A DNA stretch of 58,900 bases. Origin: Desulfuromonas sp. (GTDB lineage: Bacteria > Desulfobacterota > Desulfuromonadia > Desulfuromonadales > Geopsychrobacteraceae). The translations under genes and the position numbers were made by a program. The notes beneath the pieces were generated by a model. The model did no database searches. It was not told where the DNA came from and saw only the letters and a program-made list of their open reading frames with translations. This document shows, in pieces, positions 34,045-43,570 of the stretch. The stretch is from the NCBI GenBank assembly GCA_002869695.1, contig PKUD01000170.1, forward strand, positions 1 through 58,900. The letters run 5' to 3'. Each line of letters begins with the position of its first letter. Within the stretch, counting starts at the first letter, position 1.

Positions 34045-34758
34045 TCACCTGAGCAGAGCGATCATTTCACGCACCGCCCGCTCCATCCCGACCAGTGACG
34101 CCCGGGCAACGATACTGTGACCGATATTGAACTCTTCGATTCCTCCCAGGGCGACCACCGGGCCGACGTTCTGATAATTCAAGCCATGCCCCGCATTTAC
34201 TCCGAGACCCAACTTGTGTGCAGCACTGATTGCCAGCCGGACTCTCTGCAACTGTTCCCGACGATCCGCAACGGTCTTCATTTCACAATAGGTTCCGGTG
34301 TGAATCTCAATATAATCAGCCCCGACCCGGTGACAGCTCTTGATCTGCTCCAGATCGGGTTCGACAAACAGGCTGACAACGATCCCGGCCTGCTGCAGCA
34401 GGGCGATCTTCTGCTTCAACGTTGCCCGCAGCAGATTGACATCCAACCCCCCTTCGGTGGTCAATTCGTGCCGGCCTTCAGGGACCAGGGTGACAGAATC
34501 GGGAAGCAGGTTGAGCGCTATCGAGATCATTTCATCGGTCAAAGCCATCTCCAGATTCAACCTGGTCTGGATCGTCCGCCGCAGGATCTCGACATCGCGG
34601 TCCTGAATGTGCCGGCGGTCTTCGCGCAAATGCACGGTAATCCCGTCCGCTCCGGCCAACTCGGCGATCATCGCCGCGGCCACAGGATCCGGCTCATTAA
34701 TCCCCCGCGCCTGGCGAATCGTCGCAATATGGTCGACGTTAACTCCTAGCTTTGCCAA
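34045..34758 (-). CDS. pdxJ: Pyridoxine 5'-phosphate synthase
   Basis: A 237-residue PdxJ, which joins 1-deoxyxylulose 5-phosphate and 3-amino-1-hydroxyacetone phosphate to give pyridoxine phosphate. Conserved parts are [16 protein letters not shown] at the start, [57 protein letters not shown] and [11 protein letters not shown]. The start is TTG 34758 with GAGGAG upstream; the family begins at exactly [10 protein letters not shown]. It sits 7 bases before acpS. The 85-base gap to glmM contains no clear feature. Confidence 0.95.
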   Translation of the reverse strand: MAKLGVNVDHIATIRQARGINEPDPVAAAMIAELAGADGITVHLREDRRHIQDRDVEILRRTIQTRLNLEMALTDEMISIALNLLPDSVTLVPEGRHELTTEGGLDVNLLRATLKQKIALLQQAGIVVSLFVEPDLEQIKSCHRVGADYIEIHTGTYCEMKTVADRREQLQRVRLAISAAHKLGLGVNAGHGLNYQNVGPVVALGGIEEFNIGHSIVARASLVGMERAVREMIALLR

Positions 34759-34843
34759 TGCCTGCTCCTCTTGAAGGATCCTGTTGTTATTGTATCAGAT
34801 GAAGTCCGCAAAGAAGTTCTACTACGGTGGCCAGAGCGTGCCC

Positions 34844-36208
34844 TTACGGCGCCCCCAAGTGCTGCTTGACAAGCCCGGCAATCATCTCCGCCTGGCCATT
34901 GATCGACTGCTGCTCCTGGCCTTCTATCATCACCCGCAATAGCGGTTCCGTTCCGGAGTAACGGATCAACACCCGGCCCGTCTCACCCAGCTCAGACTCA
35001 ACCGCTTCAATCCCTGCGTTGATTGCGGGGATTTGACGCAAATCACAGCGTTCCCGAACCCGTACGTTCACCAGAACCTGCGGCAGCGAGGTCATCACTT
35101 TTGCCAGTTCCGAAAGAGGCTTGCCACTGCGCTGAACGATCGCCAGCACCTGCAGCGCCGACAGCACTCCGTCGCCGGTGGTATTATGATCGAGAAAAAT
35201 CATGTGCCCAGACTGTTCACCACCCAGGTTATAACCGCCGCGGCGCATCTCCTCCACAACATAACGGTCCCCGACTGCGGTCCTTACGACGCGGCCACCA
35301 AGTTGCTTCAGCGCAATTTCAAGCCCCATGTTGCTCATCACCGTCGCTACCACCGTCTTTTTACTGAGCTTGCCGGCTTTGATCATGTCGGAGCAACAGA
35401 TCGCCATGATATGATCGCCATCCACTTCGCGGCCGAACTCGTCAACAAAGATAACCCTGTCAGCATCGCCATCCAGGGCGATCCCAAGATCGGCGCCATG
35501 TTCAACCACAGCCTTAGCCATCACCTCGGGATGGGTCGAACCACACCCCGCATTAATATTGGTCCCGTTCGGATTGACCCCGAGGGCAATGACCTCAGCC
35601 CCCAGTTCTTCCAATACCGCCGGGGCGACCTTGTAGGCTGCGCCATGAGCACAGTCGAGAACGATCTTTAAGCCCTGGAGGTCCAGGTCACTGGGGAAGG
35701 TGTTCTTAAGAAAGACCACGTAACGTCCGACCGCATCATCGATGCGGAAGGCCTTACCGACCTCGGCGGCAATCGGCCGCAGCGCATCTATCTCTCCGGA
35801 CATAACCAATTGCTCAAGCTTCATCTCCAGCTCGTCAGGCAATTTAAAGCCATCACGGGAAAAAAACTTGATGCCATTATCCTGATACGGATTGTGCGAC
35901 GCGGAAATCACCACCCCGGCATCGGCACGCATTGAAGACGTAATAAAAGCGATTCCCGGAGTCGGCAGGGGGCCGACCTGAAGGACATCCACACCCATGG
36001 AACAGATCCCGGCCACCAGCGCATTCTCCAGCATATAGCCAGAGAGTCGGGTATCTTTACCGATTACCAGCCGGTGACGTTTCTGCCCGTTTTTGAAGAT
36101 ATAGGCCGCCGCGCGCCCTAACTGCATGGCAATTTCCGTCGTCATCGGCGGTATATTGGCAACTCCGCGCACACCGTCGGTGCCGAAGAGACGCTTTCCT
36201 TCCTCCAT
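34844..36208 (-). CDS. glmM: Phosphoglucosamine mutase
   Basis: A 454-residue alpha-D-phosphohexomutase making glucosamine 1-phosphate for peptidoglycan and lipopolysaccharide. The phosphoserine loop is [16 protein letters not shown] (catalytic Ser104). The metal loop is [14 protein letters not shown], the sugar-specificity loop is [13 protein letters not shown], and the phosphate-binding loop is [12 protein letters not shown]. It follows cdaR directly, with the ATG overlapping the cdaR stop by one base (TAATG). CdaA-CdaR-GlmM is the conserved c-di-AMP cassette of Firmicutes, where GlmM binds and inhibits CdaA. Confidence 0.96.
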   Translation of the reverse strand: MEEGKRLFGTDGVRGVANIPPMTTEIAMQLGRAAAYIFKNGQKRHRLVIGKDTRLSGYMLENALVAGICSMGVDVLQVGPLPTPGIAFITSSMRADAGVVISASHNPYQDNGIKFFSRDGFKLPDELEMKLEQLVMSGEIDALRPIAAEVGKAFRIDDAVGRYVVFLKNTFPSDLDLQGLKIVLDCAHGAAYKVAPAVLEELGAEVIALGVNPNGTNINAGCGSTHPEVMAKAVVEHGADLGIALDGDADRVIFVDEFGREVDGDHIMAICCSDMIKAGKLSKKTVVATVMSNMGLEIALKQLGGRVVRTAVGDRYVVEEMRRGGYNLGGEQSGHMIFLDHNTTGDGVLSALQVLAIVQRSGKPLSELAKVMTSLPQVLVNVRVRERCDLRQIPAINAGIEAVESELGETGRVLIRYSGTEPLLRVMIEGQEQQSINGQAEMIAGLVKQHLGAP

Positions 36209-36903
36209 TATTCATTTCCCCCTTCCGGAATTTCTTCGCTGGGAACGCCAGGCGGTTGGCCAAGCGACTCAATTTCTACTGTCACTTCGGTCGTTTTCTC
36301 ATCTTTAAAGCGAGTATAGGTTCCTTCGTGCAGCAGCGGCACGATCAATGAGAAGCTCTCGATGACCCCTTCCAGGTCAACCTCCTCGGTGGTGACCTCG
36401 GCGACCCGTTTCAATTCGCTTTCCGCACCCTGAATCAACGCCTGATCAGGAACAGCCCGCAGTCCCGCGACCCGATACCCCTCGGGCGGCTCACCAGTCA
36501 GCACGACTTTGATCGGCACGAGTTTCTCCCGGATACGCTCCAGCTTGATATCGATAAAAGAGGGAGACAGGCGGGTGACGCGCAGGCCACTGGGTATATT
36601 CAGCCGCTCCTCCAATCGCTTGAAGGTGGTCAGGCCGGGCTTGAGGTCGGCCAGATCAACGACAATCCCCATATCGTTGGGATTCACCTTGAGCAGCAAA
36701 GTCCGTGGCCCGCTGATCCGGACATCCACCAGGCTCGGCACTTCATTGGCAACCATTAAAGAGTCCGGAACATTCTGCAGTTGCAGCGGCACCGCGTAAC
36801 CGACCTCCAGCCGTCGCTCTCCCATGATAAACATCCAGAGAATCAGGGCAAATGCCAGCGAGAGAAGCTTGAGCGTCCAGTTTTCCGTTACCAGCCTCAG
36901 CAT
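36208..36903 (-). CDS. cdaR: CdaR (YbbR-domain) regulator of diadenylate cyclase
   Basis: A 231-residue protein with an N-terminal membrane anchor (residues 11-28, [18 protein letters not shown]) and two or more extracytoplasmic YbbR repeats (beta-rich stretches ending in [22 protein letters not shown] and similar). In Firmicutes CdaR binds CdaA at the membrane and regulates c-di-AMP synthesis. The number of YbbR units (about two) is lower than the four in Bacillus. ATG 36903 was chosen over GTG 36906. It lies between cdaA (4 bases) and glmM (1-base overlap). Confidence 0.88.
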   Translation of the reverse strand: MLRLVTENWTLKLLSLAFALILWMFIMGERRLEVGYAVPLQLQNVPDSLMVANEVPSLVDVRISGPRTLLLKVNPNDMGIVVDLADLKPGLTTFKRLEERLNIPSGLRVTRLSPSFIDIKLERIREKLVPIKVVLTGEPPEGYRVAGLRAVPDQALIQGAESELKRVAEVTTEEVDLEGVIESFSLIVPLLHEGTYTRFKDEKTTEVTVEIESLGQPPGVPSEEIPEGGNE

Positions 36904-36907
36904 CACC

Positions 36908-37681
36908 CTATCCCTTCTTCTTGGTCTTGCGCGGCTCCAGCAGCCGCTTCAAAACCTTCTTCAGACTGGTCGCATCGAGGTCACGGGTAATCCCGCCGTT
37001 GACTACCACCGAAATCTTGCCGGTCTCTTCCGAAACAACAATCGCCACCGCATCAACTATTTCGGTCAACCCGATGGCCGCTCGATGCCGCGTCCCGAGG
37101 CTTTTACTGATATCGGTGCGGTCGCTCAACGGCAGAAAGCAGCCCGCTTGTTTTAGCCGGCCCTGCTGAACAATCAGCGCCCCGTCATGAATCGGTGAAC
37201 CGGGAAGAAATATCGAGGTAATCACTTCACTGGTGACCTTGGCATCGATCTGTGTTCCGACGTTGAGAATATCCTTCAACCCTGTTTCCCGCTCTATCAC
37301 CAGCAGTGCACCAATCCGGCGATTAGCCATCGCCAGGGATGCCTTGACCAGCTCCGCGATGACCTCGGACTCTTCAAGGTCGGTCAGACCGGCAAAAAAA
37401 GGGTTGCGCCCGACATGCATCAGTGCTCGGCGGATATCGTTCTGGAAGATGACGACAATAACCAGGATGATCGACGAGAGGAAGTTGCTGAGAAACCAGT
37501 TCAGGGTATGCAGATCACCGACCCTGGAGGCCACGTAGACCATCAGGATCACGGCCAAACCGAGCAACATCTGGACTGCCCGGGTCCCTTTGATCAGCAG
37601 GATGATCCGGTAGATGATAAAGGCAACGATACCGATATCGAGCAGGTCGAGCACGCGGATATTGGTCAGGACATCAAGCAT
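36908..37681 (-). CDS. cdaA: Diadenylate cyclase CdaA
   Basis: A 257-residue c-di-AMP synthase. Three N-terminal membrane helices (about 14-30, 37-52, 62-80) precede a cytoplasmic DAC domain. The catalytic DGA is at 166-168 in SPIHDGALIVQQGRL and the RHR motif at 198-200 in LGTRHRAAIGLTE. This is the CdaA/DacA domain plan, with a membrane anchor and a C-terminal DAC, not DisA. Cotranscription with cdaR and glmM follows the Firmicute cassette, placing c-di-AMP control beside cell-wall precursor synthesis. The upstream gap to folP (79 bases) shows no clear promoter. Confidence 0.95.
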   Translation of the reverse strand: MLDVLTNIRVLDLLDIGIVAFIIYRIILLIKGTRAVQMLLGLAVILMVYVASRVGDLHTLNWFLSNFLSSIILVIVVIFQNDIRRALMHVGRNPFFAGLTDLEESEVIAELVKASLAMANRRIGALLVIERETGLKDILNVGTQIDAKVTSEVITSIFLPGSPIHDGALIVQQGRLKQAGCFLPLSDRTDISKSLGTRHRAAIGLTEIVDAVAIVVSEETGKISVVVNGGITRDLDATSLKKVLKRLLEPRKTKKKG

Positions 37682-37760
37682 CGCCGGCTCCGTTGCGGTT
37701 CAGAGAAAAATCATTTATCAAGCAGAAACCAACCTAGCGAAAGCCACCCTCAAGGATCCG

Positions 37761-38621
37761 TTACGGCAAACACCCCTCACGGATCGCCCATGCGACCAGA
37801 GCGGCATCTTTCGCAGCTCGCACATCGTGAACCCGGAACAACTGGACCCCCTGCGCTACGCCCAGAGCCACCGTTGCCAGCGTCCCGGCCACGCGTTGGC
37901 GAGGATCCGCCCGATCCAGAATCCGCCCGATAAAACTCTTACGGGACGTCCCAAGCAGGATCGGGTAGCCGAAGCGATGGAATTCGGCTAGATGCTTCAT
38001 CAGCTGCAGACTGCCTTCGGCACTCTTGCCGAAACCGATTCCCGGATCGATAGCCACCGCACGGGGGGAAACCCCGGCATCCAGAGCGAGGTCGATACTG
38101 CTCTGCAGATAATCGCCCACCTCGGCCAGCAGATCATCATAATGGGTATTCTTGTGCATCTCCTGCGGAGTTCCACGGGTATGCATCAAAAACACTCCGG
38201 CACCCGTTTCCGCTGCCACAGCTGCCATCGCTGAATCGAAGTGCAGGCCACTGATGTCGTTGATATAGTTGGCACCGGCCAACACTGCGGTGCGCGCCAC
38301 CGTACTCTTTGTGGTATCGACCGAGAGCGGCAGGTCGGTTACGCCGCGCAGGCGCTCAATAACAGGTATGACCCGATCGAGCTCCTCGTCAGTCGAAACG
38401 CGGGTCGCCCCGGGGCGACTGCTTTCGCCGCCGATATCGATCAGGTCCGCGCCTTCATCAACCAGCTGCAGCGCCTGCCGCAGCGCCTGCTCAACGCCGT
38501 AATAGCGCCCTCCGTCAGAGAAGGAATCAGGAGTGACATTAAGCACCCCCATAATCCGTGGCCGGGACAGGTCAAGCTGACAGCCGCGACCTTCCAGCCA
38601 GGCAGAGGGCTCAGAACTCAC
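37761..38621 (-). CDS. folP: Dihydropteroate synthase
   Basis: A 286-residue folate-pathway enzyme that joins p-aminobenzoate to pterin pyrophosphate; it is the sulfonamide target. Signatures are [16 protein letters not shown] (23-38), [49 protein letters not shown] and [10 protein letters not shown]. The start is GTG 38621, overlapping the ftsH TGA in a GTGA arrangement, and ftsH-folP is a common gene pair. It is followed by cdaA after 79 bases. Confidence 0.95.
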   Translation of the reverse strand: MSSEPSAWLEGRGCQLDLSRPRIMGVLNVTPDSFSDGGRYYGVEQALRQALQLVDEGADLIDIGGESSRPGATRVSTDEELDRVIPVIERLRGVTDLPLSVDTTKSTVARTAVLAGANYINDISGLHFDSAMAAVAAETGAGVFLMHTRGTPQEMHKNTHYDDLLAEVGDYLQSSIDLALDAGVSPRAVAIDPGIGFGKSAEGSLQLMKHLAEFHRFGYPILLGTSRKSFIGRILDRADPRQRVAGTLATVALGVAQGVQLFRVHDVRAAKDAALVAWAIREGCLP

Positions 38622-40480
38622 TCCCCGGCGTCCTCTGTCCCTGCAGATTCCGCACTCTCGGGTTCGGCAGCTGCCGTAACCGGTTGCTCTTGTCGCTCAG
38701 GGAAAACCAGGCGCAAGATTTCCGGAGATTCCAGGGTCTCGCGTTCAAGCAAAGCCTCGGACAGGGCGACCAATTTATCCTGATTTTTTTTCAGTATTTC
38801 GGTGGTGATCGCGTAATTTTCCTTAACGATACGACGGATCTCGTTGTCAATCTCTACGGCCATCGCTTCACTGTAGTTCTTGACATGGCCCATGTCTCGA
38901 CCGAGGAAGACTTCACCCTCTTTCTCCCCGAAGGTCAACGGTCCAACTTGCTCACTCATGCCCCATTCGCAAACCATCTTACGCGCAATCGCCGTAACCC
39001 GATCAAGATCGTTGCTCGCGCCGGTTGTCACCGAATCAAAGGTGATCTCCTCGGCGATACGACCACCGAGCAGGGCGCGGATATGAATTTCCAGCCCCTT
39101 GGCCGTTTCGTTGTATTTTTCCTCTTCCGGAAGATACATGGTCACACCCATGGCCCGTCCACGCGGGATAATCGAAACCTTGTGTACCGGATCTGCACCA
39201 GGCGTCAGCAGAGCGATCAGAGCATGGCCCGCTTCGTGATAGGCGGTGACCCGCTTTTCTTCTTCGGTAATGACCATGGACCGGCGCTCGGCCCCCATCA
39301 GCACCTTGTCCTTGGCCGCTTCGATATCATCCATGTCGACCTGGGTCTTGTTCGCCCGGGCGGCCAGCAGAGCGGCCTCATTGATCAGGTTGGCCAAATC
39401 GGCACCGGACATCCCGGGGGTGCTTTTGGCAACAACCTCCATGTTAACCCCTTCGTCCAGCGGAACCTTGCGCGAATGAACCTTAAGAATCCGGGTCCGG
39501 CCTTTGACGTCCGGGCGCGGCACAACCACCTGGCGGTCAAAACGACCGGGACGGAGCAGCGCCGGATCAAGGACATCCGGGCGGTTTGTTGCGGCGACCA
39601 GGATGACCCCTTCGTTCGACTCGAAGCCGTCCATCTCAACCAGCAGCTGGTTGAGGGTCTGCTCGCGCTCATCGTGACCGCCGCCCAGTCCGGCCCCCCG
39701 ATGGCGACCGACCGCATCGATCTCATCGATAAAAATTATACAGGGGGCGTTTTTCTTCCCCTGCACAAACAGGTCACGAACCCTGCTGGCACCGACCCCG
39801 ACAAACATTTCGACGAAATCGGAACCGGAGATGGTAAAGAAAGGCACCCCGGCCTCCCCGGCGATTGCACGGGCCAGCAAGGTCTTACCGGTACCCGGCG
39901 AACCGACCAGCAGAACCCCCTTGGGGATTCTCCCGACGAGGCGGGTGAATTTTTTCGGGTCCTTGAGGAATTCGACGACCTCCTCCAGTTCCTGCTTAGC
40001 CTCATCGACCCCGGCAACATCCTTGAAGGTGACTTGACCCTGAGTGTCGGTCAGCAGCTTGGCCTTGCTTTTGCCAAAGCTCATTGCCTTCCCGCCACCG
40101 GACTGCATCTGCCGCATGAAGAAAACCCAGACCGCAATCAACAACAGGATCGGTCCCCACGAGATCAGCAGGGTAAACCAGAACCCCTGATCGTCCTCCG
40201 GTTTGGCGACAATCGTAATTCCTTTGTCTTTTAGCTCTGGAATCAGCTCCAGATCGGGTGGCGCATTGGTCTGAAACTTGGCACCATCCTCGTAAACACC
40301 ATTAATCTGGTTGCCCTGGATCGTTACATCCGTCACCTGCCCGGACTCAACCGCAGTTAAAAATTCTGTGTAATTAATCTGTTTCTGCTCACCTTCACGC
40401 TGCGACATCATGTTGAACAACATGATCATCAACAGCGAGATGACCAGCCAGAGAGCGAGGTTTTTCTGAAATTGACTCAC
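38618..40480 (-). CDS. ftsH: ATP-dependent zinc metalloprotease FtsH
   Basis: A 620-residue membrane AAA protease. Two membrane helices (8-24 and 103-122) flank a periplasmic domain. The AAA module has Walker [11 protein letters not shown] (191-200), Walker [16 protein letters not shown] and the second region of homology ending [10 protein letters not shown]. The zinc motif HEAGH is at 415-419. It degrades misfolded membrane proteins and LpxC-type regulatory substrates. The start is GTG 40480, near GGGGGT. It is the second gene of a tilS-ftsH-folP block, with the 122-base gap from tilS holding nothing recognised. Confidence 0.96.
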   Translation of the reverse strand: MSQFQKNLALWLVISLLMIMLFNMMSQREGEQKQINYTEFLTAVESGQVTDVTIQGNQINGVYEDGAKFQTNAPPDLELIPELKDKGITIVAKPEDDQGFWFTLLISWGPILLLIAVWVFFMRQMQSGGGKAMSFGKSKAKLLTDTQGQVTFKDVAGVDEAKQELEEVVEFLKDPKKFTRLVGRIPKGVLLVGSPGTGKTLLARAIAGEAGVPFFTISGSDFVEMFVGVGASRVRDLFVQGKKNAPCIIFIDEIDAVGRHRGAGLGGGHDEREQTLNQLLVEMDGFESNEGVILVAATNRPDVLDPALLRPGRFDRQVVVPRPDVKGRTRILKVHSRKVPLDEGVNMEVVAKSTPGMSGADLANLINEAALLAARANKTQVDMDDIEAAKDKVLMGAERRSMVITEEEKRVTAYHEAGHALIALLTPGADPVHKVSIIPRGRAMGVTMYLPEEEKYNETAKGLEIHIRALLGGRIAEEITFDSVTTGASNDLDRVTAIARKMVCEWGMSEQVGPLTFGEKEGEVFLGRDMGHVKNYSEAMAVEIDNEIRRIVKENYAITTEILKKNQDKLVALSEALLERETLESPEILRLVFPERQEQPVTAAAEPESAESAGTEDAGE

Positions 40481-40602
40481 AAGACCCCCTGTGAAGTTAA
40501 CTCCGGGGCTTCCGGCCTATCCGGACGAACCCCAAAGGTGTTGGAATTAACTGAAAAAATTACCATAAACAAGCTGCGGTCTCAAGGCTTTTATCCCCAA
40601 AA

Positions 40603-41958
40603 TCAGGGCTGAATCAGCCGCAATCTAAGAATCTGTCCGGCGTTTTTCCCCGCCGGAGCAAATGCGGACCGGCGCAGGCCGGCCACCCACAGAATCTGCT
40701 CACCTGAAAGCACCAGCGGGACCGTTAAACGCTGCTCCGCTTCCAGCTTGATATCGATAAAATAATCCTTGAGTTTCTTGCCGCCGGTGGAGTCGGAGGG
40801 CCTGAATCGATCACCCTCGACAAAATTACGTACGCGCAGTGGGAATTGCAGATGCTCTGCGGAAAACTCAACGACCTCCGCAGACTCTCCGTGCGAGACA
40901 CTATCAAACTCAGCGCTTATGCAGCCACCATCCGGCAGCACAACCTGCCCCGGGGCCTGAAGTTCAAGCGAATAGGCGTCCAACTTCGGGCTCGCCTCAC
41001 ACAGCCACAACTGCTCGTAGCGCCGCGCCACCCAGAGCCCCGGCAGGTCAATGGAAGACTGACTCTGCACACCCGCCAGCAGCCCCTCGACGGCAATCAG
41101 GTGCTTCTCCTCCAGACGCTGCAGGTCACCACGGACAAGCCTGATCGCTTCCCGCAGCAGCCGAACCCGCAGGGCCGGGTGCAGTGCCAGCAGGCCCGCC
41201 CGGCACAGGCGCACTCCATCATTGCTCGACAAGAGGACCCCGGGGAGAACGTCCTCCACCTGCTGCAACCAGAAATCCTCCTCCATCTGCAGTTGCCGGC
41301 AGAGCAGACCCAACCTCTCATCCAGCCTCGGGTTGAACTCCCTGAGCCGGGGCATCAGCTGATGACGAACCCGGTTACGCAGATAACGCAGATCATTATT
41401 GGACGCATCTTCACGCCACCGCAGCCCCTTCTCCAGGGCGTAGGCTTCAACCTGCTCCCGACTCACGGTGAGCAACGGGCGCAACCACCTGCCCCGCCGA
41501 TGGCGCATGGCAGAGAGACCGCTCAACCCGGAGCCGCGCAGCAGTCGCAGCAGGAATGTTTCCGCCTGGTCGTCACGGTGATGTCCCAGGACGATGTAAT
41601 CCGCGCCCCGCTCCTCGGCCAAGCGGAGCAGGAATTCATGGCGCGCCTCTCGAGCCGCCATTTCCAGGCTCTGGCGAGTCGCATCCGCAAGAGTCGGCAC
41701 ATCAACCTGTTCAACAGTGAGGGGGACACCCCACTCGCCACAGAGTTTTTCGACAAAGAGAGCGTCTTTCCCGCTTTCTGGCCGAATTGCATGATCGAGA
41801 TGGGCCGCAGACAACGACAGGGAGCGAGAAGAGGAGAGCTGACACAGAAGATGAAGCAGAACTACCGAATCAACGCCGCCGGAGACGCCAATCAGCAGTC
41901 GCGCCCCCTGCCGTAGCGACTCATCCTTTTCCAACTGTTGCAGCAAAGTCCGGGACAT
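40603..41958 (-). CDS. tilS: tRNA(Ile)-lysidine synthase TilS
   Basis: A 451-residue N-type PP-loop ATPase which converts C34 of CAU-anticodon tRNA-Ile to lysidine. The PP-loop is IGVSGGVDS (23-31), followed by AAHLDHAIRPES, IVLGHHRDDQAETFLLRLLRGSG and NRVRHQLMPRLREFNPRL. A C-terminal TilS domain (SDSTGGKKLKDYFID and beyond) completes the protein. Upstream are two tRNA genes with CAT anticodons; one of them is a possible but unproven substrate. A terminator stands between the tRNAs and tilS, so it likely has its own start of transcription. Confidence 0.95.
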   Translation of the reverse strand: MSRTLLQQLEKDESLRQGARLLIGVSGGVDSVVLLHLLCQLSSSRSLSLSAAHLDHAIRPESGKDALFVEKLCGEWGVPLTVEQVDVPTLADATRQSLEMAAREARHEFLLRLAEERGADYIVLGHHRDDQAETFLLRLLRGSGLSGLSAMRHRRGRWLRPLLTVSREQVEAYALEKGLRWREDASNNDLRYLRNRVRHQLMPRLREFNPRLDERLGLLCRQLQMEEDFWLQQVEDVLPGVLLSSNDGVRLCRAGLLALHPALRVRLLREAIRLVRGDLQRLEEKHLIAVEGLLAGVQSQSSIDLPGLWVARRYEQLWLCEASPKLDAYSLELQAPGQVVLPDGGCISAEFDSVSHGESAEVVEFSAEHLQFPLRVRNFVEGDRFRPSDSTGGKKLKDYFIDIKLEAEQRLTVPLVLSGEQILWVAGLRRSAFAPAGKNAGQILRLRLIQP

Positions 41959-41974
41959 GTGATCGGCCTAAGTT

Positions 41975-42005
41975 AAAAGGCCCTCCCCGCATCGGGAAGG
42001 GCCTT
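41975..42005 (-). terminator. Terminator downstream of the tRNA-CAT genes
   Basis: On the minus strand AAGGCCCT and the following bases pair with AGGGCCTT around a GC-rich inner stem (CCCG/CGGG), then TTTT. It sits immediately 3' of the second tRNA (42011) and ends before the tilS ATG. Confidence 0.8.
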
Positions 42006-42010
42006 GAAGA

Positions 42011-42087
42011 TGGTGGCGGTGCAGAGATTCGAACTCCGGACACTGCGGATATGAGCCGCATGCTCTAACCAACTGAGCTACACCGCC
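42011..42087 (-). tRNA. tRNA with CAT anticodon, probably elongator Met
   Basis: A 77-base cloverleaf with encoded CCA. The acceptor stem is GGCGGTG/CACCGCC, the D-loop region is GCTCAGTTGGTTAGAGC, the anticodon stem is TGCGG/CCGCA around the loop CTCATAT, and the T-arm contains GTTCGAATC. A CAT anticodon can be Met or, after lysidine modification by TilS, Ile2. The stem sequence fits elongator tRNA-Met better, but I could not test this. Confidence 0.85.
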
Positions 42088-42096
42088 GAACGCTAT

Positions 42097-42121
42097 AAAA
42101 GAAACCTCCCATCGGGGAGGT
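42097..42121 (-). terminator. Hairpin between two tRNAs
   Basis: On the minus strand CCTCCC pairs with GGGAGG (42105-42120) around CGAT, followed by TTTCTTTT. It lies between the initiator and elongator tRNAs; it may partially terminate or act as an RNA processing signal. Confidence 0.6.
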
Positions 42122-42130
42122 GTCTGTATT

Positions 42131-42207
<77 letters not shown>

Positions 42208-42220
42208 TCACGGACACAGA

Positions 42221-42249
42221 AAAGTATTACTCAAGCGACCAAATGTCAA
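42221..42249 (-). promoter_or_regulatory. Promoter of the tRNA pair
   Basis: On the minus strand a perfect TTGACA (42249-42244) and TACTTT (42226-42221) lie 17 bases apart. The predicted start is within a few bases of the initiator tRNA 5' end at 42207. Confidence 0.6.
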
Positions 42250-42274
42250 GAAAAAAATCCGGCCGGAAAACGCC

Positions 42275-42985
42275 CTACAGACGGGAGACAAAGCCCTTTA
42301 TTTTATCTTTCTGATCTGCGATCAGCAGGGCCTTCTTCGCCGTATCGGGATCCGCGTAAGGGCCCAGACGAACACGATACCAGAGTCCCTTGGGTCCCAG
42401 ATCGGCTTCGGCAATAAAGACCGGATAGCCTTTTTTGATCAGGCTTTTTTTCAAGCGGCCGGCATCAGCCACCGACGAGAAGGCGCCGACCTGTACCGAG
42501 TAGGTCCCGCTGGCATCCGCCGGGGGAATGGTTGACGGAATCTGCTTGGCAACCGCCGGAGTTTTTGCCGGAACTGGTGGCTCAATAGCTTTTTTCTCGG
42601 TTGGCGCAGGTTGCGGGGCTGGCTTCGGCTGAGGCTTGACCTCTTGCGCTTTCTTCTCCTCCGGAGGCAGGTTAATGCCGCTGCCCAGAGGGACCGTTTC
42701 ACCGCGAGACAGGTTGTCATAGAACGTCAACTTCTCTTCTTCAGCGGGCTTGGCCTCTTCCTCAACCACAGGCTCAGGCAACGGGGTCTGCTGGGGCACT
42801 TCAGCAACCATAATCCGGCGTGGCTCAGGAAAACTTTGGGCCATATCCCGTTCCGCCCCCCGCCGACCGACGATCACACCGAGGGTAAAACTTGAAAGAG
42901 AGACAACCAGGACCAACACCAGAAGGGTCAGTGCCTGCTTGCGCTCCATGCGTCTTTGCGTTCGCGTTTTGGATCCCGTCATCAT
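42275..42985 (-). CDS. SPOR-domain envelope protein
   Basis: A 236-residue protein with a short basic cytoplasmic N-terminus, one membrane helix (residues 17-40), a Pro/Glu/Lys-rich linker (about 45-155) and a C-terminal SPOR domain starting GTYSVQVGAFSSVADAGRLK and ending near RVRLGPYADPDTAKKAL. SPOR domains bind denuded glycans at the division septum (FtsN, DamX and DedD-type). The low-complexity linker and layout fit a DedD/FtsN-like role. It lies 71 bases downstream of ftsB on the same strand, again pointing to division. ATG 42985 follows AAGGGAAG. Confidence 0.85.
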   Translation of the reverse strand: MMTGSKTRTQRRMERKQALTLLVLVLVVSLSSFTLGVIVGRRGAERDMAQSFPEPRRIMVAEVPQQTPLPEPVVEEEAKPAEEEKLTFYDNLSRGETVPLGSGINLPPEEKKAQEVKPQPKPAPQPAPTEKKAIEPPVPAKTPAVAKQIPSTIPPADASGTYSVQVGAFSSVADAGRLKKSLIKKGYPVFIAEADLGPKGLWYRVRLGPYADPDTAKKALLIADQKDKIKGFVSRL

Positions 42986-43056
42986 TCTTCCCTTGCTCTA
43001 GATCCGGAGGACACCCCCCCCGACCAACTGCCCCTTGACCCACGCCGGAGAACGAG

Positions 43057-43374
43057 CTACTTGGTTGCTGCGGCAGGGTCTTCAAACTGGTAGATCAGCT
43101 CACCTTCTCTGACCATGCCGAGTTTTTTCCGCGCCAGTTGCTCCCAATAATCCCTGTCCTTGCGTAACCTGGTGATCTCGGTTCTGAGACGCTGCCGTTC
43201 CTCCTGCAGCGCCTGCAGTTCCAGCTGTAGTTCTGCTCGGTGCCGGGTTGACTGGATCGTACGCAGGATTCCGCGATCGCCAAACATGGCGAATCCAAGC
43301 ATCAGCAGGACGATCAATATCAGCCAGACCGGCGCAAGGCGCCTCGTCGGCCGGACTGTTTCTTTATCCGCCAA
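43057..43374 (-). CDS. ftsB: FtsB/DivIC-type septum formation initiator
   Basis: A 105-residue bitopic protein with a short basic N-terminus, one membrane helix (about 15-31), and a coiled coil (39-77, ELQLELQALQEERQRLRTEI), ending in the YWEQLARKKLGMVREGELIYQF block conserved in FtsB. FtsB joins FtsL and FtsQ in the divisome. The neighbouring SPOR gene supports this. The 196 bases between it and lptD show no gene, only a 6-bp stem at 43495-43511. Confidence 0.85.
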   Translation of the reverse strand: MADKETVRPTRRLAPVWLILIVLLMLGFAMFGDRGILRTIQSTRHRAELQLELQALQEERQRLRTEITRLRKDRDYWEQLARKKLGMVREGELIYQFEDPAAATK

Positions 43375-43570
43375 CTGATCCTCTCCACGGCGATTCCGCC
43401 AAGCCCGAAAATGGAAAATCCGGTTTAATCCAGCAGCATACCAGGTTAACGGAAGCGCAGGACGAAGACCCGGAACCTACAGGCTGCCCGCTAACTTCTC
43501 ATGAGAGAAGCGCTCCGTCAACCCCTCTTTTTAGCCGGAAGGGAAACATCAGGTCTTGCCGAGAAAAAGG

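Noticed and set aside
38558-40234. Plus-strand open frame of 558 codons opposite ftsH
   Set aside because: It mirrors the ftsH coding sequence, shows no domain, and is a compositional shadow.
42241-42275. CCGGCCGG followed by ATTTTTTT as a terminator of the SPOR gene
   Set aside because: The palindrome has no loop and cannot form a stable hairpin; it overlaps the tRNA promoter region.
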